From assembly GCA_900545055.1 (NCBI GenBank), contig UQXP01000004.1, forward strand, positions 11,023 through 75,022: a stretch of 64,000 bases of DNA. The letters run 5' to 3'. Position 1 is the stretch's first letter, and each line of letters begins with the position of its first letter. The notes under the pieces were generated by a model that searched no databases, had not been told where the DNA came from, and was given only the letters and a program-made list of their open reading frames with translations. This stretch comes from an uncultured Collinsella sp. (GTDB taxonomy: Bacteria > Actinomycetota > Coriobacteriia > Coriobacteriales > Coriobacteriaceae). Shown piece after piece: positions 16,706 to 26,229 of the stretch. Both the position numbers and the translations under genes were made by a program.

Positions 16706-17581
16706 CTATTTCCAAATCGCGAGCGCGGCGGTGCCCAGTACGATGAGGGCGAGACCGATGGCGCTGCGTCGTGAGAGTTTTTCGTTGAATGCCAGGCGCG
16801 CAAATAGTACCGATACGACAATCGATAGTTTGTCGATCTGCACCGCGACGCTCACCTGGCCTGCAGCGATGGCATAGTAATAGAGCAGCCATGATGCTCC
16901 GGTCGCGATGCCCGATGTTGCGAGAAATGTGAGTTCGCGCCGGTCAACGTGCGCGACCTGCTCCAGTTTTCCCTTGGCTGCCACGATTTCCCATGCCATA
17001 ACCAGTACCACGCAGGTGCGGATTGCCGTGGCCAGGTTTGACTCGACGCCTTCGATGCCGATCTTGGCGAGGACGGAGGTGAGTGCCGCGAACACGGCGG
17101 CGCCGAGGGCGTAAGCGAGCCAGGTCCGGTCTTGCTGCTGCTCGGGTCCGGCGGAATGCTTCTTCTCGATCATTAAAAACGTGCCGAGGGCGATGACAGC
17201 GGTTCCCACGAGCTTAACCGCAAGGGTGCTCGTTTCACCAAAAAGCGCGATGGCGACCAGCGCGGCGAGCGCGGTGCTCATCTTGTCGACCGGTACGACC
17301 TTATTGACGTCTCCGATGCTCAGCGCCTTAAAGTAACAGATCCACGAAGCACCGGTAGCGAGTCCCGAGAGGACGAGAAAGAGCCAAGATCTGGGTTCGA
17401 TGCTGCCAATGGTTCCAATGGATCCAGAAATGCCCGCCATTGCCCAGGCGAAAACGAGCACCACGCAGGTGCGAATGGCCGTCGCGACATCGGAGTCGGT
17501 CTGCTTGATGCCGCATTTGGCCAGGACAGATGTGATGCCGGCAAAGAAAGCCGACACAAATGCTGCTGCGACCCACGACAC
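16706..17581 (-). CDS. DMT-superfamily (EamA) transporter
   Basis: 291 residues, ten hydrophobic helices in two homologous halves: SVLAKCGIKQTDSDVATAIRTCVVL and the near-repeat SVLAKIGIEGVESNLATAIRTCVVL show the internal duplication clearly. These are inner-membrane metabolite exporters of unknown substrate. The start is GTG at 17581 with GGGGAGG ten bases upstream. It is convergent with the flavodoxin-ferredoxin gene. Confidence 0.88.
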   Translation of the reverse strand: MSWVAAAFVSAFFAGITSVLAKCGIKQTDSDVATAIRTCVVLVFAWAMAGISGSIGTIGSIEPRSWLFLVLSGLATGASWICYFKALSIGDVNKVVPVDKMSTALAALVAIALFGETSTLAVKLVGTAVIALGTFLMIEKKHSAGPEQQQDRTWLAYALGAAVFAALTSVLAKIGIEGVESNLATAIRTCVVLVMAWEIVAAKGKLEQVAHVDRRELTFLATSGIATGASWLLYYYAIAAGQVSVAVQIDKLSIVVSVLFARLAFNEKLSRRSAIGLALIVLGTAALAIWK

Positions 17582-17719
17582 GGGTGAAATGCCTCCCCAA
17601 AGAACAACCGCGCCAGATTTACGGCGCTCGTCCGATGATACCGTCCCGCCATGAAGCTTTGATATCGCTGTGGTGAGACAGGGGCCATAGTTCGAGAGGG
17701 CATTTGGTTAAGGCTCGAA

Positions 17720-17903
17720 TCGAAGGTGAATGGTTTTCCGCGAAGTGAACGAGTAAATCTGGACCCCTGGAACATGCACACTTTTTTCGAACAAAACTGC
17801 AGGATTCTTAGACAAAAACCGCAGGAATTGAGTCCTTAAAAATGTCGATGCTACAGGGCGCTGTTTTTACTCGTTCACTTCTCGGAAAAGTATTCACCTT
17901 CGA
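17720..17903. repeat. 184-bp palindromic element, copy B (MITE-like)
   Basis: Outer inverted arms at 17720-17756 and 17867-17903 share the GAAGTGAACGAGTA and CTTTTCC-type ends of copy A (663-847). The total length is one base different. The internal second palindrome is degraded, but the central imperfect direct repeat (CTGCAGGATTCTTAG then CCGCAGGAATTGAG) is still seen. It fills most of the 450-base gap between the DMT gene and the ABC permease; I see no gene in the remainder of that gap. Confidence 0.78.
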
Positions 17904-18031
17904 TATGCTGACGGTGTCTTTTTGGTTGCCAAGAACTAGACGGCCTGCTGTGAGGGGCGGTGGTGACGCTATGCCGCCTTGTTTCATTGAAAAAATAAGC
18001 GGGGTACCACCTAAGCTTTTTTAGCTGTCGA

Positions 18032-18730
18032 TTACAGATCGCGTACTCGATAAACCTTGGTGCTGACAGCGCAGCTGATTGCACATAGTGCGAGCGCCAG
18101 TACTGCAATTCCTGCACACAGACAGCCAAGGACGGCGGGATCGGGATTCGCTCCGGCAATCGACATGAGCCAGTTGCTGATGGGGTTGGAGGAGCTCAAC
18201 GTGGCAATGGCAAGGCACCAGAGCAGGGCAAACAGGCCAACGGATAGGCGCAGCGCCTCCATGTGTCCAAAGCGAAAGAACAGCGGCTGTGCCAAAAACA
18301 CCATCATGAGGGAGATGAGCATCGATGCGGCGGAGGCGATTGCGATCTCAAAGACGGTCTGTCCCGTCGACGAGATACCCGTGTGGTCCAAGAACGGAAG
18401 GGCGACAATGTTCAAAAGCACGGCGGCACAGGCCATCATTGCCGAGAAGGCAACGATGCACAGGTAGCGTGCGCAGATGATGTCTTTGCGTGAGAAGGGC
18501 AGCGTTGCCCGATAGCGCTCCCAGCCATTTTGATTGTCGAAGCCGGCCAGCGAGCTCATGACCATGATGGGCGACATGGCACTGACCGCGCAGGCGCCGG
18601 CACTTGTGCCAGAGTCGCCGACCGACGTGTTGGCGAGGGACAGCACGACGAATAAAAACAGGCCGACGCCCGCGATGCTCGGGATGAGCGTGCGAACGAT
18701 GGCGAGTTCGGACATAAAGGCGCGTTTCAT
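18032..18730 (-). CDS. ABC-2 type transporter permease
   Basis: 232 residues, six hydrophobic segments, no ATP-binding motifs. GWERYRATLPFSRKDIICARYL (around residue 70) matches the cytoplasmic coupling loop of ABC2_membrane_5-type permeases found next to YtrA-type regulators. It overlaps the ATPase gene upstream by four bases, so the two are co-translated. Probably a drug or cell-envelope-stress exporter; substrate unknown. Confidence 0.83.
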   Translation of the reverse strand: MKRAFMSELAIVRTLIPSIAGVGLFLFVVLSLANTSVGDSGTSAGACAVSAMSPIMVMSSLAGFDNQNGWERYRATLPFSRKDIICARYLCIVAFSAMMACAAVLLNIVALPFLDHTGISSTGQTVFEIAIASAASMLISLMMVFLAQPLFFRFGHMEALRLSVGLFALLWCLAIATLSSSNPISNWLMSIAGANPDPAVLGCLCAGIAVLALALCAISCAVSTKVYRVRDL

Positions 18731-19608
18731 TTCGAAGCCCCTTTCAGCATGAGACGCAGGTAGTCATCAATGGTTGCCCGATCGCAGGGAATCTCTGGGA
18801 AGGCCTCGAGCGTTTCGCGACGGTTGGGCACGAGTACGTCCACGCTGTAGGCGTGGCGGGCGGCACGGGCACCTTCGACGCAAGCCATAAGCTCGGTGGC
18901 CTGTGCCTGAGTGCAGTGGGCGATGCCGGCGCGGTCGGTAATGTCCTCGCGCGGCAGGTCAAAAATAATCGAGCCATTATCGATGCAGATGACGCGATCA
19001 GCGGTGCGATCGAGGTCGGACGTAATGTGGCTCGAGAGCAGCACGCTGTGCTGGCCGTCGGCGACAAAGGCAAGCAGCTCATCAAGCAGCTCCTCGCGTG
19101 CCATGGGATCGAGGCCCGCGGTGGCTTCATCCAAAACGAGCAGCTTGGCCTTGTGGCTGAGTGCGCAGGCAAGCTGCAGTTTCATGCCCATGCCGCGGGA
19201 GAGGTCCTTGACCTTTGTCTTGGGATCGAGGCCAAATCGGTTGATGAATCCGGCGAACGTTTCGCGGTCCCACGTGGGGTACGCCGGGCCTACGAGCGAC
19301 TCGATCTGGCCCACCTTGAGCATGGAGGGGAAGGGGCACGTGTCCAGGACAAGACCGACGCGGGAGCGTAGATGGCGTTGCGACTCATCGGGCGCGTCGG
19401 CGCCACAGTGCTGCCCAAACAGGTGCACTTCGCCGGCATCGAGCTTTATAAGCCCGAGAGCAGCTCGAATCGTCGTTGTTTTGCCAGCACCGTTGGCACC
19501 AACAAAGCCGACGATCTGGCCAGGCTCCACGGCAAGCGTGACGTCGCGCAGCGAAAAACGGTCGCTCACACGGCGTGAGATGCCTTTGAGTTCTAGCAAG
19601 TTTTGCAT
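18727..19608 (-). CDS. ABC transporter ATP-binding protein
   Basis: 293 residues. Walker A GANGAGKTT (residues 37-45), signature DLSRGMGMK (about 135-143, SRGMG in place of LSGGQ, as usual in this subgroup), Walker B LLVLDEATAGLDP (about 156-168), and the switch His in SSHITSD. The C-terminal part after residue 220 is an accessory region. I take ATG 19608 because AAGAAAGG lies 8-10 bases upstream; the longer open frame continues through the regulator gene. Middle gene of the GntR-ATPase-permease operon. Confidence 0.93.
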   Translation of the reverse strand: MQNLLELKGISRRVSDRFSLRDVTLAVEPGQIVGFVGANGAGKTTTIRAALGLIKLDAGEVHLFGQHCGADAPDESQRHLRSRVGLVLDTCPFPSMLKVGQIESLVGPAYPTWDRETFAGFINRFGLDPKTKVKDLSRGMGMKLQLACALSHKAKLLVLDEATAGLDPMAREELLDELLAFVADGQHSVLLSSHITSDLDRTADRVICIDNGSIIFDLPREDITDRAGIAHCTQAQATELMACVEGARAARHAYSVDVLVPNRRETLEAFPEIPCDRATIDDYLRLMLKGASK

Positions 19609-19631
19609 GGTATAGCCTTTCTTGCAGATGG

Positions 19632-20012
19632 CTACTGCATGGTTTCGGGGGCTACAAGGTCGAGCATTTCGTGCAGCTTGTCGCGCGTGACGCCCAGGGT
19701 TTCGGCTTGGCTTGCCGCTTTCGCAAGCAGATCTTCGATATGGCAGAGCTGGTTTTCGCGCAAGAGCTCCTGGTTGCCCTCGGCGACAAAACAGCCCTTG
19801 CCCTGCACGGTGCAGATAAACCCGAGCTGCTCCAGGTCGGCGTAGGCGCGCTTGGTGGTGATGACGCTCACGCCAAGATCGCTCGCGAGTGCACGGATGC
19901 TGGGGAGTTTGGCTCCCGCAGCGAGCGTGCCCGATAAGATCTGAGCTTTGACTTGCGAGGTTATCTGTTCGTAGATGGGCTTGTCGCTCGAATTGGATAG
20001 GATGATGTCCAC
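19632..20012 (-). CDS. GntR-family regulator, YtrA type
   Basis: 126 residues. N-terminal winged HTH (PIYEQITSQVKAQILSGTL, LPSIRALASDLGVSVITTKRAY, and FICTVQGKGCFV) with only a short helical C-terminal tail, the hallmark of the YtrA subfamily. These regulators repress their own operon of ABC transporter genes in the absence of inducer. First gene of the operon, followed 23 bases later by the ATPase. The inverted repeat at 20040-20073 is the probable operator. Confidence 0.92.
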   Translation of the reverse strand: MDIILSNSSDKPIYEQITSQVKAQILSGTLAAGAKLPSIRALASDLGVSVITTKRAYADLEQLGFICTVQGKGCFVAEGNQELLRENQLCHIEDLLAKAASQAETLGVTRDKLHEMLDLVAPETMQ

Positions 20013-20039
20013 AGCGGCTCCTTAGCTGTTGGGCTACAC

Positions 20040-20073
20040 GTGTATATAACCGGTAAGCACAGTATATATACAC
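20040..20073 (-). promoter_or_regulatory. Probable operator of the YtrA-type operon
   Basis: GTGTATATA and TATATACAC form perfect 9-base arms around a 16-base spacer, 27 bases upstream of the regulator's start. YtrA-subfamily operators are AT-rich palindromes with GT and AC ends, which this resembles. The TATATA arms also overlap possible -10 sequence, fitting repression. Confidence 0.65.
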
Positions 20074-20174
20074 TATGCATAGTTCTGCAAGAGGCAAATA
20101 CCGATTGGCCCGGCTACCCAGGCCCCAACTGATGAATTTGTCCTGATAGGCGCCCTATGGCGGGATTTCGCGGC

Positions 20175-20180
20175 TACAAT
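20175..20180 (+). promoter_or_regulatory. Probable -10 element of prfC
   Basis: TACAAT 48 bases upstream of the RF3 start. Confidence 0.4.
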
Positions 20181-20227
20181 AGTGCGGTTACAACGACGTA
20201 ATGCACTCAATGCAAGAAAGGATCCGC

Positions 20228-21841
<1,614 letters not shown>

Positions 21842-21997
21842 CGCATCGGCGCGGTGGCCCTGCGAGGCTGCCGTGCCGCTTGCTTGCCTGATGCCGTGTG
21901 AGCGGCTATCATACCCACCGTCGCCTCAAGACCGGGGCGGCCGAGCAGTTCGGGTCCGATATCCTGCTCGTTAAACCTAAAACCAAAGGAGTACATA

Positions 21998-22720
21998 ATG
22001 ATCAAGAAGGTCATGGAGGACTACAAAGTCCTGTTGCGGAGCATTCCCGCGGCAACGGTTTCGCTGTTTATCGTGAGCGTCATCATGATGAACCTGCTGG
22101 CCAACAAAGAGCTCATCAGCCTGCCGTATCTGGCACTCGACTGCGGCTTTGTCGTGAGCTGGGTTTCGTTTTTGTGCCAGGACATGATCTGCAAGCGCTT
22201 TGGCGCCAAGGCATCCATCAAAATCTCTATCCTCGCACTGCTGGTTAACCTTGCCGTGAGCCTGTGCTTTTGGCTGTGCTCGCTCACGCCCGGCATGTGG
22301 GGCGCCTACTACGACACGGGCATGATCGAGGTCAACACCGCCCTCAACACCACGATCGGCGGCACCTGGTACGTGGTGTTTGGCTCGTCGCTGGCAATGC
22401 TCGTTTCTGCCGTGGTTAACTCCACGCTCAACCAGTCGCTCGGCCGCATGCTCAAAAAGAATAACTTTGCGAGCTTCGCCTTCCGTTCCTATGTGTCCAC
22501 GGGCGTTGGCCAGTTTATCGACAACCTGGTCTTTGCCATTGTGGTAAGCCACACGTTCTTTGGTTGGACCTGGGTACAGGTCCTTATGTGCTCGCTGACC
22601 GGCGCTGTTGCCGAGCTACTGTGCGAGGTCTTCCTGAGCCCCGTGGGCTACAAGGTCGTGCGCGGCTGGGAGCGCGAGAATGTGGGCTCCGAGTACCTCG
22701 AGCGCCACGCAACCGCCTAA
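21998..22720 (+). CDS. VUT/YhhQ-family vitamin or queuosine-precursor transporter
   Basis: 240 residues with about six membrane helices. CGFVVSWVSFLCQDMICKRFG, STGVGQFIDNLVFAIVV and LTGAVAELLCEVFLSPVGYKVV correspond to the conserved blocks of the VUT (YhhQ) family, whose studied members import queuosine precursors; related proteins may carry vitamins. AAAGGAG eight bases before the ATG. The SDR gene starts nine bases after its stop, so the two form an operon. The leader (about 130 bases) does not fit a preQ1 riboswitch consensus in an obvious way. Confidence 0.82.
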   Translation: MIKKVMEDYKVLLRSIPAATVSLFIVSVIMMNLLANKELISLPYLALDCGFVVSWVSFLCQDMICKRFGAKASIKISILALLVNLAVSLCFWLCSLTPGMWGAYYDTGMIEVNTALNTTIGGTWYVVFGSSLAMLVSAVVNSTLNQSLGRMLKKNNFASFAFRSYVSTGVGQFIDNLVFAIVVSHTFFGWTWVQVLMCSLTGAVAELLCEVFLSPVGYKVVRGWERENVGSEYLERHATA

Positions 22721-22729
22721 GGAGCAAGT

Positions 22730-23410
22730 ATGCGGGTTTTGATCACGGGCGCTTCGGGTGGTATCGGAGCCGCGTGCGTGCAGCGCTTTTTGGACGAGGG
22801 CCACGAGGTCGTGGGCTTTGATCTGCTGCCGGCGGCGATCGAACACGAGCGCTACCGCCATCTGATCGTTGATGTACGCGAGCCTAACTCGTTTCCAAGC
22901 GACCTTGAACCCCAGGTAATCGTGAATGTTGCCGGTACGCAGGATTCGGCCGACGACATCGCCGCCAACCTGTGTGGAACCATCAACGTGACCGAGCGCT
23001 ACGCCTTTGTGGGGGAGGGCCTTGCCGCCAAGCCGGCGCCGGCTATCAGATCCGTGGTCAATGTGGGGTCGGCGAGCGGGCATACGGGATCGGAGTTTCC
23101 CGCCTATGCTGCCAGCAAGGGCGGCATTATCGCCTACACCAAGAACCTTGCAAACCGGCTGGCACCGCAGGCCATCGCCAACAGTGTGGACCCGGGCGGC
23201 GTTATCACGCCGCTCAACCGTTGCGTGATGGAAGACGAACACCTGTGGAACCAGATTATGGAGCTCACACCGCTTAAGCGCTGGGCCACCGCCCAAGAGA
23301 TCGCCGAGTGGATCTACTTTGTGGGCGTGACCAACCGGTTTATGACCGGGCAGAGCCTGCTGATCGATGGCGGCGAGGCCGGCCGCACACAATTTATTTG
23401 GCCCGAATAG
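22730..23410 (+). CDS. Short-chain dehydrogenase/reductase
   Basis: 226 residues, classical SDR though short. Coenzyme loop GASGGIGA (residues 7-14), NVAG (about 64-67) in place of NNAG, active-site Ser in VGSASG, YAASK with the catalytic Tyr and Lys (about 125-129), and DPGGVITPLN after it. The Asp at the end of beta-strand 2 (GFDLLP) suggests NAD preference. Short SDRs of this form include 3-alpha-hydroxysteroid dehydrogenase-like enzymes, but substrate is not evident. It follows the VUT gene in an operon. Confidence 0.85.
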   Translation: MRVLITGASGGIGAACVQRFLDEGHEVVGFDLLPAAIEHERYRHLIVDVREPNSFPSDLEPQVIVNVAGTQDSADDIAANLCGTINVTERYAFVGEGLAAKPAPAIRSVVNVGSASGHTGSEFPAYAASKGGIIAYTKNLANRLAPQAIANSVDPGGVITPLNRCVMEDEHLWNQIMELTPLKRWATAQEIAEWIYFVGVTNRFMTGQSLLIDGGEAGRTQFIWPE

Positions 23411-23411
23411 G

Positions 23412-23447
23412 AAACGCGCCCGATGGAAAGCCGTCGGGCGCGTTTTT
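23412..23447. terminator. Terminator between SDR and ung
   Basis: AAACGCGCCCGA pairs with TCGGGCGCGTTT with T-rich 3' end on the plus strand; lies between convergent genes. Confidence 0.85.
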
Positions 23448-23460
23448 GATATATCGATTT

Positions 23461-24186
23461 TTAGCCGAGGCAAGTCCAGCTGACGGGGGTCGAGCCGTAC
23501 TGCTCGAGTAGCCGATTGGCAGCGGAGAAGGGGCGCGACCCCATAAAAGCGGGGAGTTCTGCCGTGGCACGGTTGGCCGAAAGCGGCGAGGGGTGCGTAG
23601 AGGCCAGGCAGAACTTGCCGGTTGCCTTGCCCGCGCCGGTCGCGGCGAGCTTGCCTTCGACCATCTGCTGGGCAAAACGACCCCATGCCAAAAAGACTAC
23701 CGGTTGGGGCAGCTGGCAGCAGCGTTCGATAATATAGTCGGTGAGCGTGCTCCAGCCCAGCTTGGCGTGCGAATTGGCGGCATGCTCGCGCACGGTGAGC
23801 GTGGTGTTAAGGAGCAGGACGCCCTGTTGTGCCCATGGGGTTAGGTCTCCCGTGGCGGGAATGGGGCAGTCAAGATCGGCTTTGAGTTCCTTATAGATGT
23901 TGCGCAGACTCGGCGGCAACTTGGTTTGCGTCGCGGGGACCGAGAACGATAACCCCATGGCCTGGTTGGGTCCGTGATAGGGATCTTGACCCAAAATGAC
24001 AACCTTGACCTGGTTGGCCGGCGTATAGGCGAGGGCATTGAGGATGTCGTCTTGTGCCGGGTAGATAGTTTGCTCGGCACGTAAAAGGGCGATGCGCTCG
24101 AGCAGCTGGTTCGTCGTGTCACGTACCGGCTGCGGCGCATCGCCCAACCAAGTTGCTATGTTGCGGTCGCGAGTTGCGGTGTCCAT
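23461..24186 (-). CDS. ung: Uracil-DNA glycosylase (family 1)
   Basis: 241 residues. Water-activating loop GQDPYHGPNQAMGLSFSV (around residue 65, catalytic Asp), the FLAWG strand, and the DNA-intercalation loop HPSPLSANR (around 198, catalytic His). It removes uracil from DNA in base excision repair. AAAGGAG lies 5-6 bases before ATG 24186. Single gene. Confidence 0.97.
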   Translation of the reverse strand: MDTATRDRNIATWLGDAPQPVRDTTNQLLERIALLRAEQTIYPAQDDILNALAYTPANQVKVVILGQDPYHGPNQAMGLSFSVPATQTKLPPSLRNIYKELKADLDCPIPATGDLTPWAQQGVLLLNTTLTVREHAANSHAKLGWSTLTDYIIERCCQLPQPVVFLAWGRFAQQMVEGKLAATGAGKATGKFCLASTHPSPLSANRATAELPAFMGSRPFSAANRLLEQYGSTPVSWTCLG

Positions 24187-24274
24187 GGGGCTCCTTTATG
24201 GCAGATGCTCTGTTGGCATCTATTGTAAAGGCACACCGGAAACCTTTATGCCGCGGCTGCATAAGGAGTGGGGA

Positions 24275-25177
24275 CTACGAGACGCGCTCGGGCGCTCCTG
24301 CCATGTGAGCGTGTCCTTGCGAGCGAAGGCACGGGAGCTCGACGGTTGCCACCATCACGCCGGTGAGGATGAGGGCGGCGCCAAAGAAGGCGATGGGGCT
24401 CAGGACCTCGCCGACCAGGAAGAACGAGAAGACAGCGGAGCAGACCGGCTCGAGCGAGAAGGCGAAGCCGGTGGTCTCGGCGGGCACGTGGGGCTGCACG
24501 AGCGTTTGGGTGATAAAGCCGTAGGCAGAGCAGATGAGCGCGAGTGCGACGACGACCGCGACCTCGCTCGGCGTGCTGGGAAGCGTAAAGCCGCCAAAGG
24601 CAAATGCGGCGATGCCCGAGAACAGGCCGCCAAAGCCCAGCTGCCAAACGCCCAGAGCCAGCGGGTCGACATCTTCGACAAAGCGCTTCGCCACAATGAT
24701 ATGGCCGGCATAGACAAAAGCGGAGAGCAGCATGATGATCGCGCCGGGATTCAGGCTGGTAAAGTCGGCACCCGAGAGCAGCAGCATACCGCAGGTGACG
24801 ATGGCGGTGCCGATGAGTACCTTGCGCTCGGGGGCGCGACGCAGCAGGGCGGCGTTGGCAAACGGCACGATCACGACCGTCAGGCTCTGCAAAAAGCCGG
24901 CGGTGGAGGCGGAGGTAAGGCTGGAGCCCAAGCACATGCAGGTGAGCTCGGTTGCCATGATGGCGCCGATGATGGCGGCGCGAACCATCAGGTCGCGATT
25001 GATGCGGAAAGCGCGCCTGTGGAAGAGCAGCAGGCAGGCCGCAAAGGCGATGATGCAGCGTAGCGCGACGATACTCGTGGCATTCATGCTGTCCATGCCG
25101 ATCTTCATGAGGGGGTACGAAAAGCCCCATGCGACGGGAACGGAAAATGAGAGCGCGATTGCTTTTTTGCGATCCAT
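24275..25177 (-). CDS. EamA-family (DMT) transporter
   Basis: 300 residues, ten membrane helices in two EamA repeats; VAWGFSYPLMKIGMD at the start and FSLEPVCSAVFSFFLVGEVLSPIAFFGAALILTG-type block in the second repeat are characteristic. Likely metabolite exporter. Start ATG 25177 with AGGAGTCCC upstream. Divergent from the LysR gene at 25336, with a palindrome between, so it is the probable regulated gene. Confidence 0.9.
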   Translation of the reverse strand: MDRKKAIALSFSVPVAWGFSYPLMKIGMDSMNATSIVALRCIIAFAACLLLFHRRAFRINRDLMVRAAIIGAIMATELTCMCLGSSLTSASTAGFLQSLTVVIVPFANAALLRRAPERKVLIGTAIVTCGMLLLSGADFTSLNPGAIIMLLSAFVYAGHIIVAKRFVEDVDPLALGVWQLGFGGLFSGIAAFAFGGFTLPSTPSEVAVVVALALICSAYGFITQTLVQPHVPAETTGFAFSLEPVCSAVFSFFLVGEVLSPIAFFGAALILTGVMVATVELPCLRSQGHAHMAGAPERVS

Positions 25178-25257
25178 GGGACTCCTTTTGTTACAGAACG
25201 GTTTCGCAAAAAGGATTCTGCTCCCAGATATGGATGTAGTAAAGCGAATGTATCTTC

Positions 25258-25276
25258 AGTATGATTAAGAAATACT
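25258..25276. promoter_or_regulatory. Candidate LysR-type operator
   Basis: AGTAT and ATACT form perfect 5-base arms separated by nine bases, in the 158-base gap between the divergent EamA transporter and LysR regulator. The spacing fits the loose palindromes bound by LysR proteins. Confidence 0.5.
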
Positions 25277-25335
25277 AATGCTAGTAGAAAAAGCCATGGC
25301 AAAACGTTTTACGGCTGCATTGATGTGGAGGCACG

Positions 25336-26202
25336 ATGGCATCGCGGTATCAGATTGTTTGTATGGTGGTCGATCGCGGCAGTCTTAAGGGCGCGGCCGA
25401 CGAACTGGGATATACGCAAAGTGCGGTGAGTCAGGCGGTCAAGGCACTCGAGCGCGAGCTGGGCACCACGCTCATCGAGCGCGGCAAGCAGGGTGTTTCG
25501 CTCACACGTGACGGCAAGCAGTATCTGCCGTATCTGCGCCAGATCGTGACGGCCGAGGCCGAGCTCGAGGGCAAGCGCCAAGAGCTGCTGGGCCTGTCCT
25601 CGACCGATATTCGCATTGCGACGTTTACCAATGTGAGCCGAACGGTGCTGCCGCGTGTGATTCGCGACTTTGGAACGTTGCATCCGGGCGTACGCTTTAC
25701 CCTCAAGCAAGGCGATTACACGCGCAATGCCCAGTGGGTGCACGACGGTGTGGTGGACTTTTGCTTTACGGCGCGCGGATTTACTGCCGGGCTGCAGAAG
25801 CGCGTGGTCTATCACGATGAGCTCGTGGCGCTGCTGCCGGCGACGCATCCGCTGACAGCAAAGGAAAAGGTGACGCTGGCCGATTTGGCGTCCGAGCCAT
25901 TTGTTCTGCTGGATGAGGGCGAACAGAGCCTGGTGCTCGACGCGTTTGCTGCACATGAGCTGTCGCCACATGTGACAAGCGAGGTCACCGACGACTACAC
26001 CATCATGGCGATGGTGGAGGAGGGCTTGGGCGTGAGCATGCTTTACCGCCGTACCGTCGAGGGCATGCGGGCCGATATTCGCGTGCGTCCCATCGTGCAC
26101 GCCCCCTCGCGCGACGTCGTAGCGGCCTGGCGCAGCTGGGACACCATGCCTATCGCCACGAGGCACTTTATCGACTATATGAGCTCACATATTGTCAATT
26201 AA
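25336..26202 (+). CDS. LysR-family transcriptional regulator
   Basis: 288 residues. Winged HTH in residues 1-60 (GSLKGAADELGYTQSAVSQAVKALERELG), then a two-lobe periplasmic-binding-like effector domain. GTGGAGG lies before the ATG. It is divergent from an EamA exporter, the common arrangement for a LysR regulator controlling its neighbour. Effector unknown. Confidence 0.93.
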   Translation: MASRYQIVCMVVDRGSLKGAADELGYTQSAVSQAVKALERELGTTLIERGKQGVSLTRDGKQYLPYLRQIVTAEAELEGKRQELLGLSSTDIRIATFTNVSRTVLPRVIRDFGTLHPGVRFTLKQGDYTRNAQWVHDGVVDFCFTARGFTAGLQKRVVYHDELVALLPATHPLTAKEKVTLADLASEPFVLLDEGEQSLVLDAFAAHELSPHVTSEVTDDYTIMAMVEEGLGVSMLYRRTVEGMRADIRVRPIVHAPSRDVVAAWRSWDTMPIATRHFIDYMSSHIVN

Positions 26203-26229
26203 TGACTGGCATGGCGTTGAGTGCGGTGT

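Noticed and set aside
22730..23410. 7-beta-hydroxysteroid dehydrogenase of Collinsella
   Set aside because: The characterised enzyme is longer (about 263 residues), and the motifs here are only generic SDR motifs; a bile-acid role is left open, not called.
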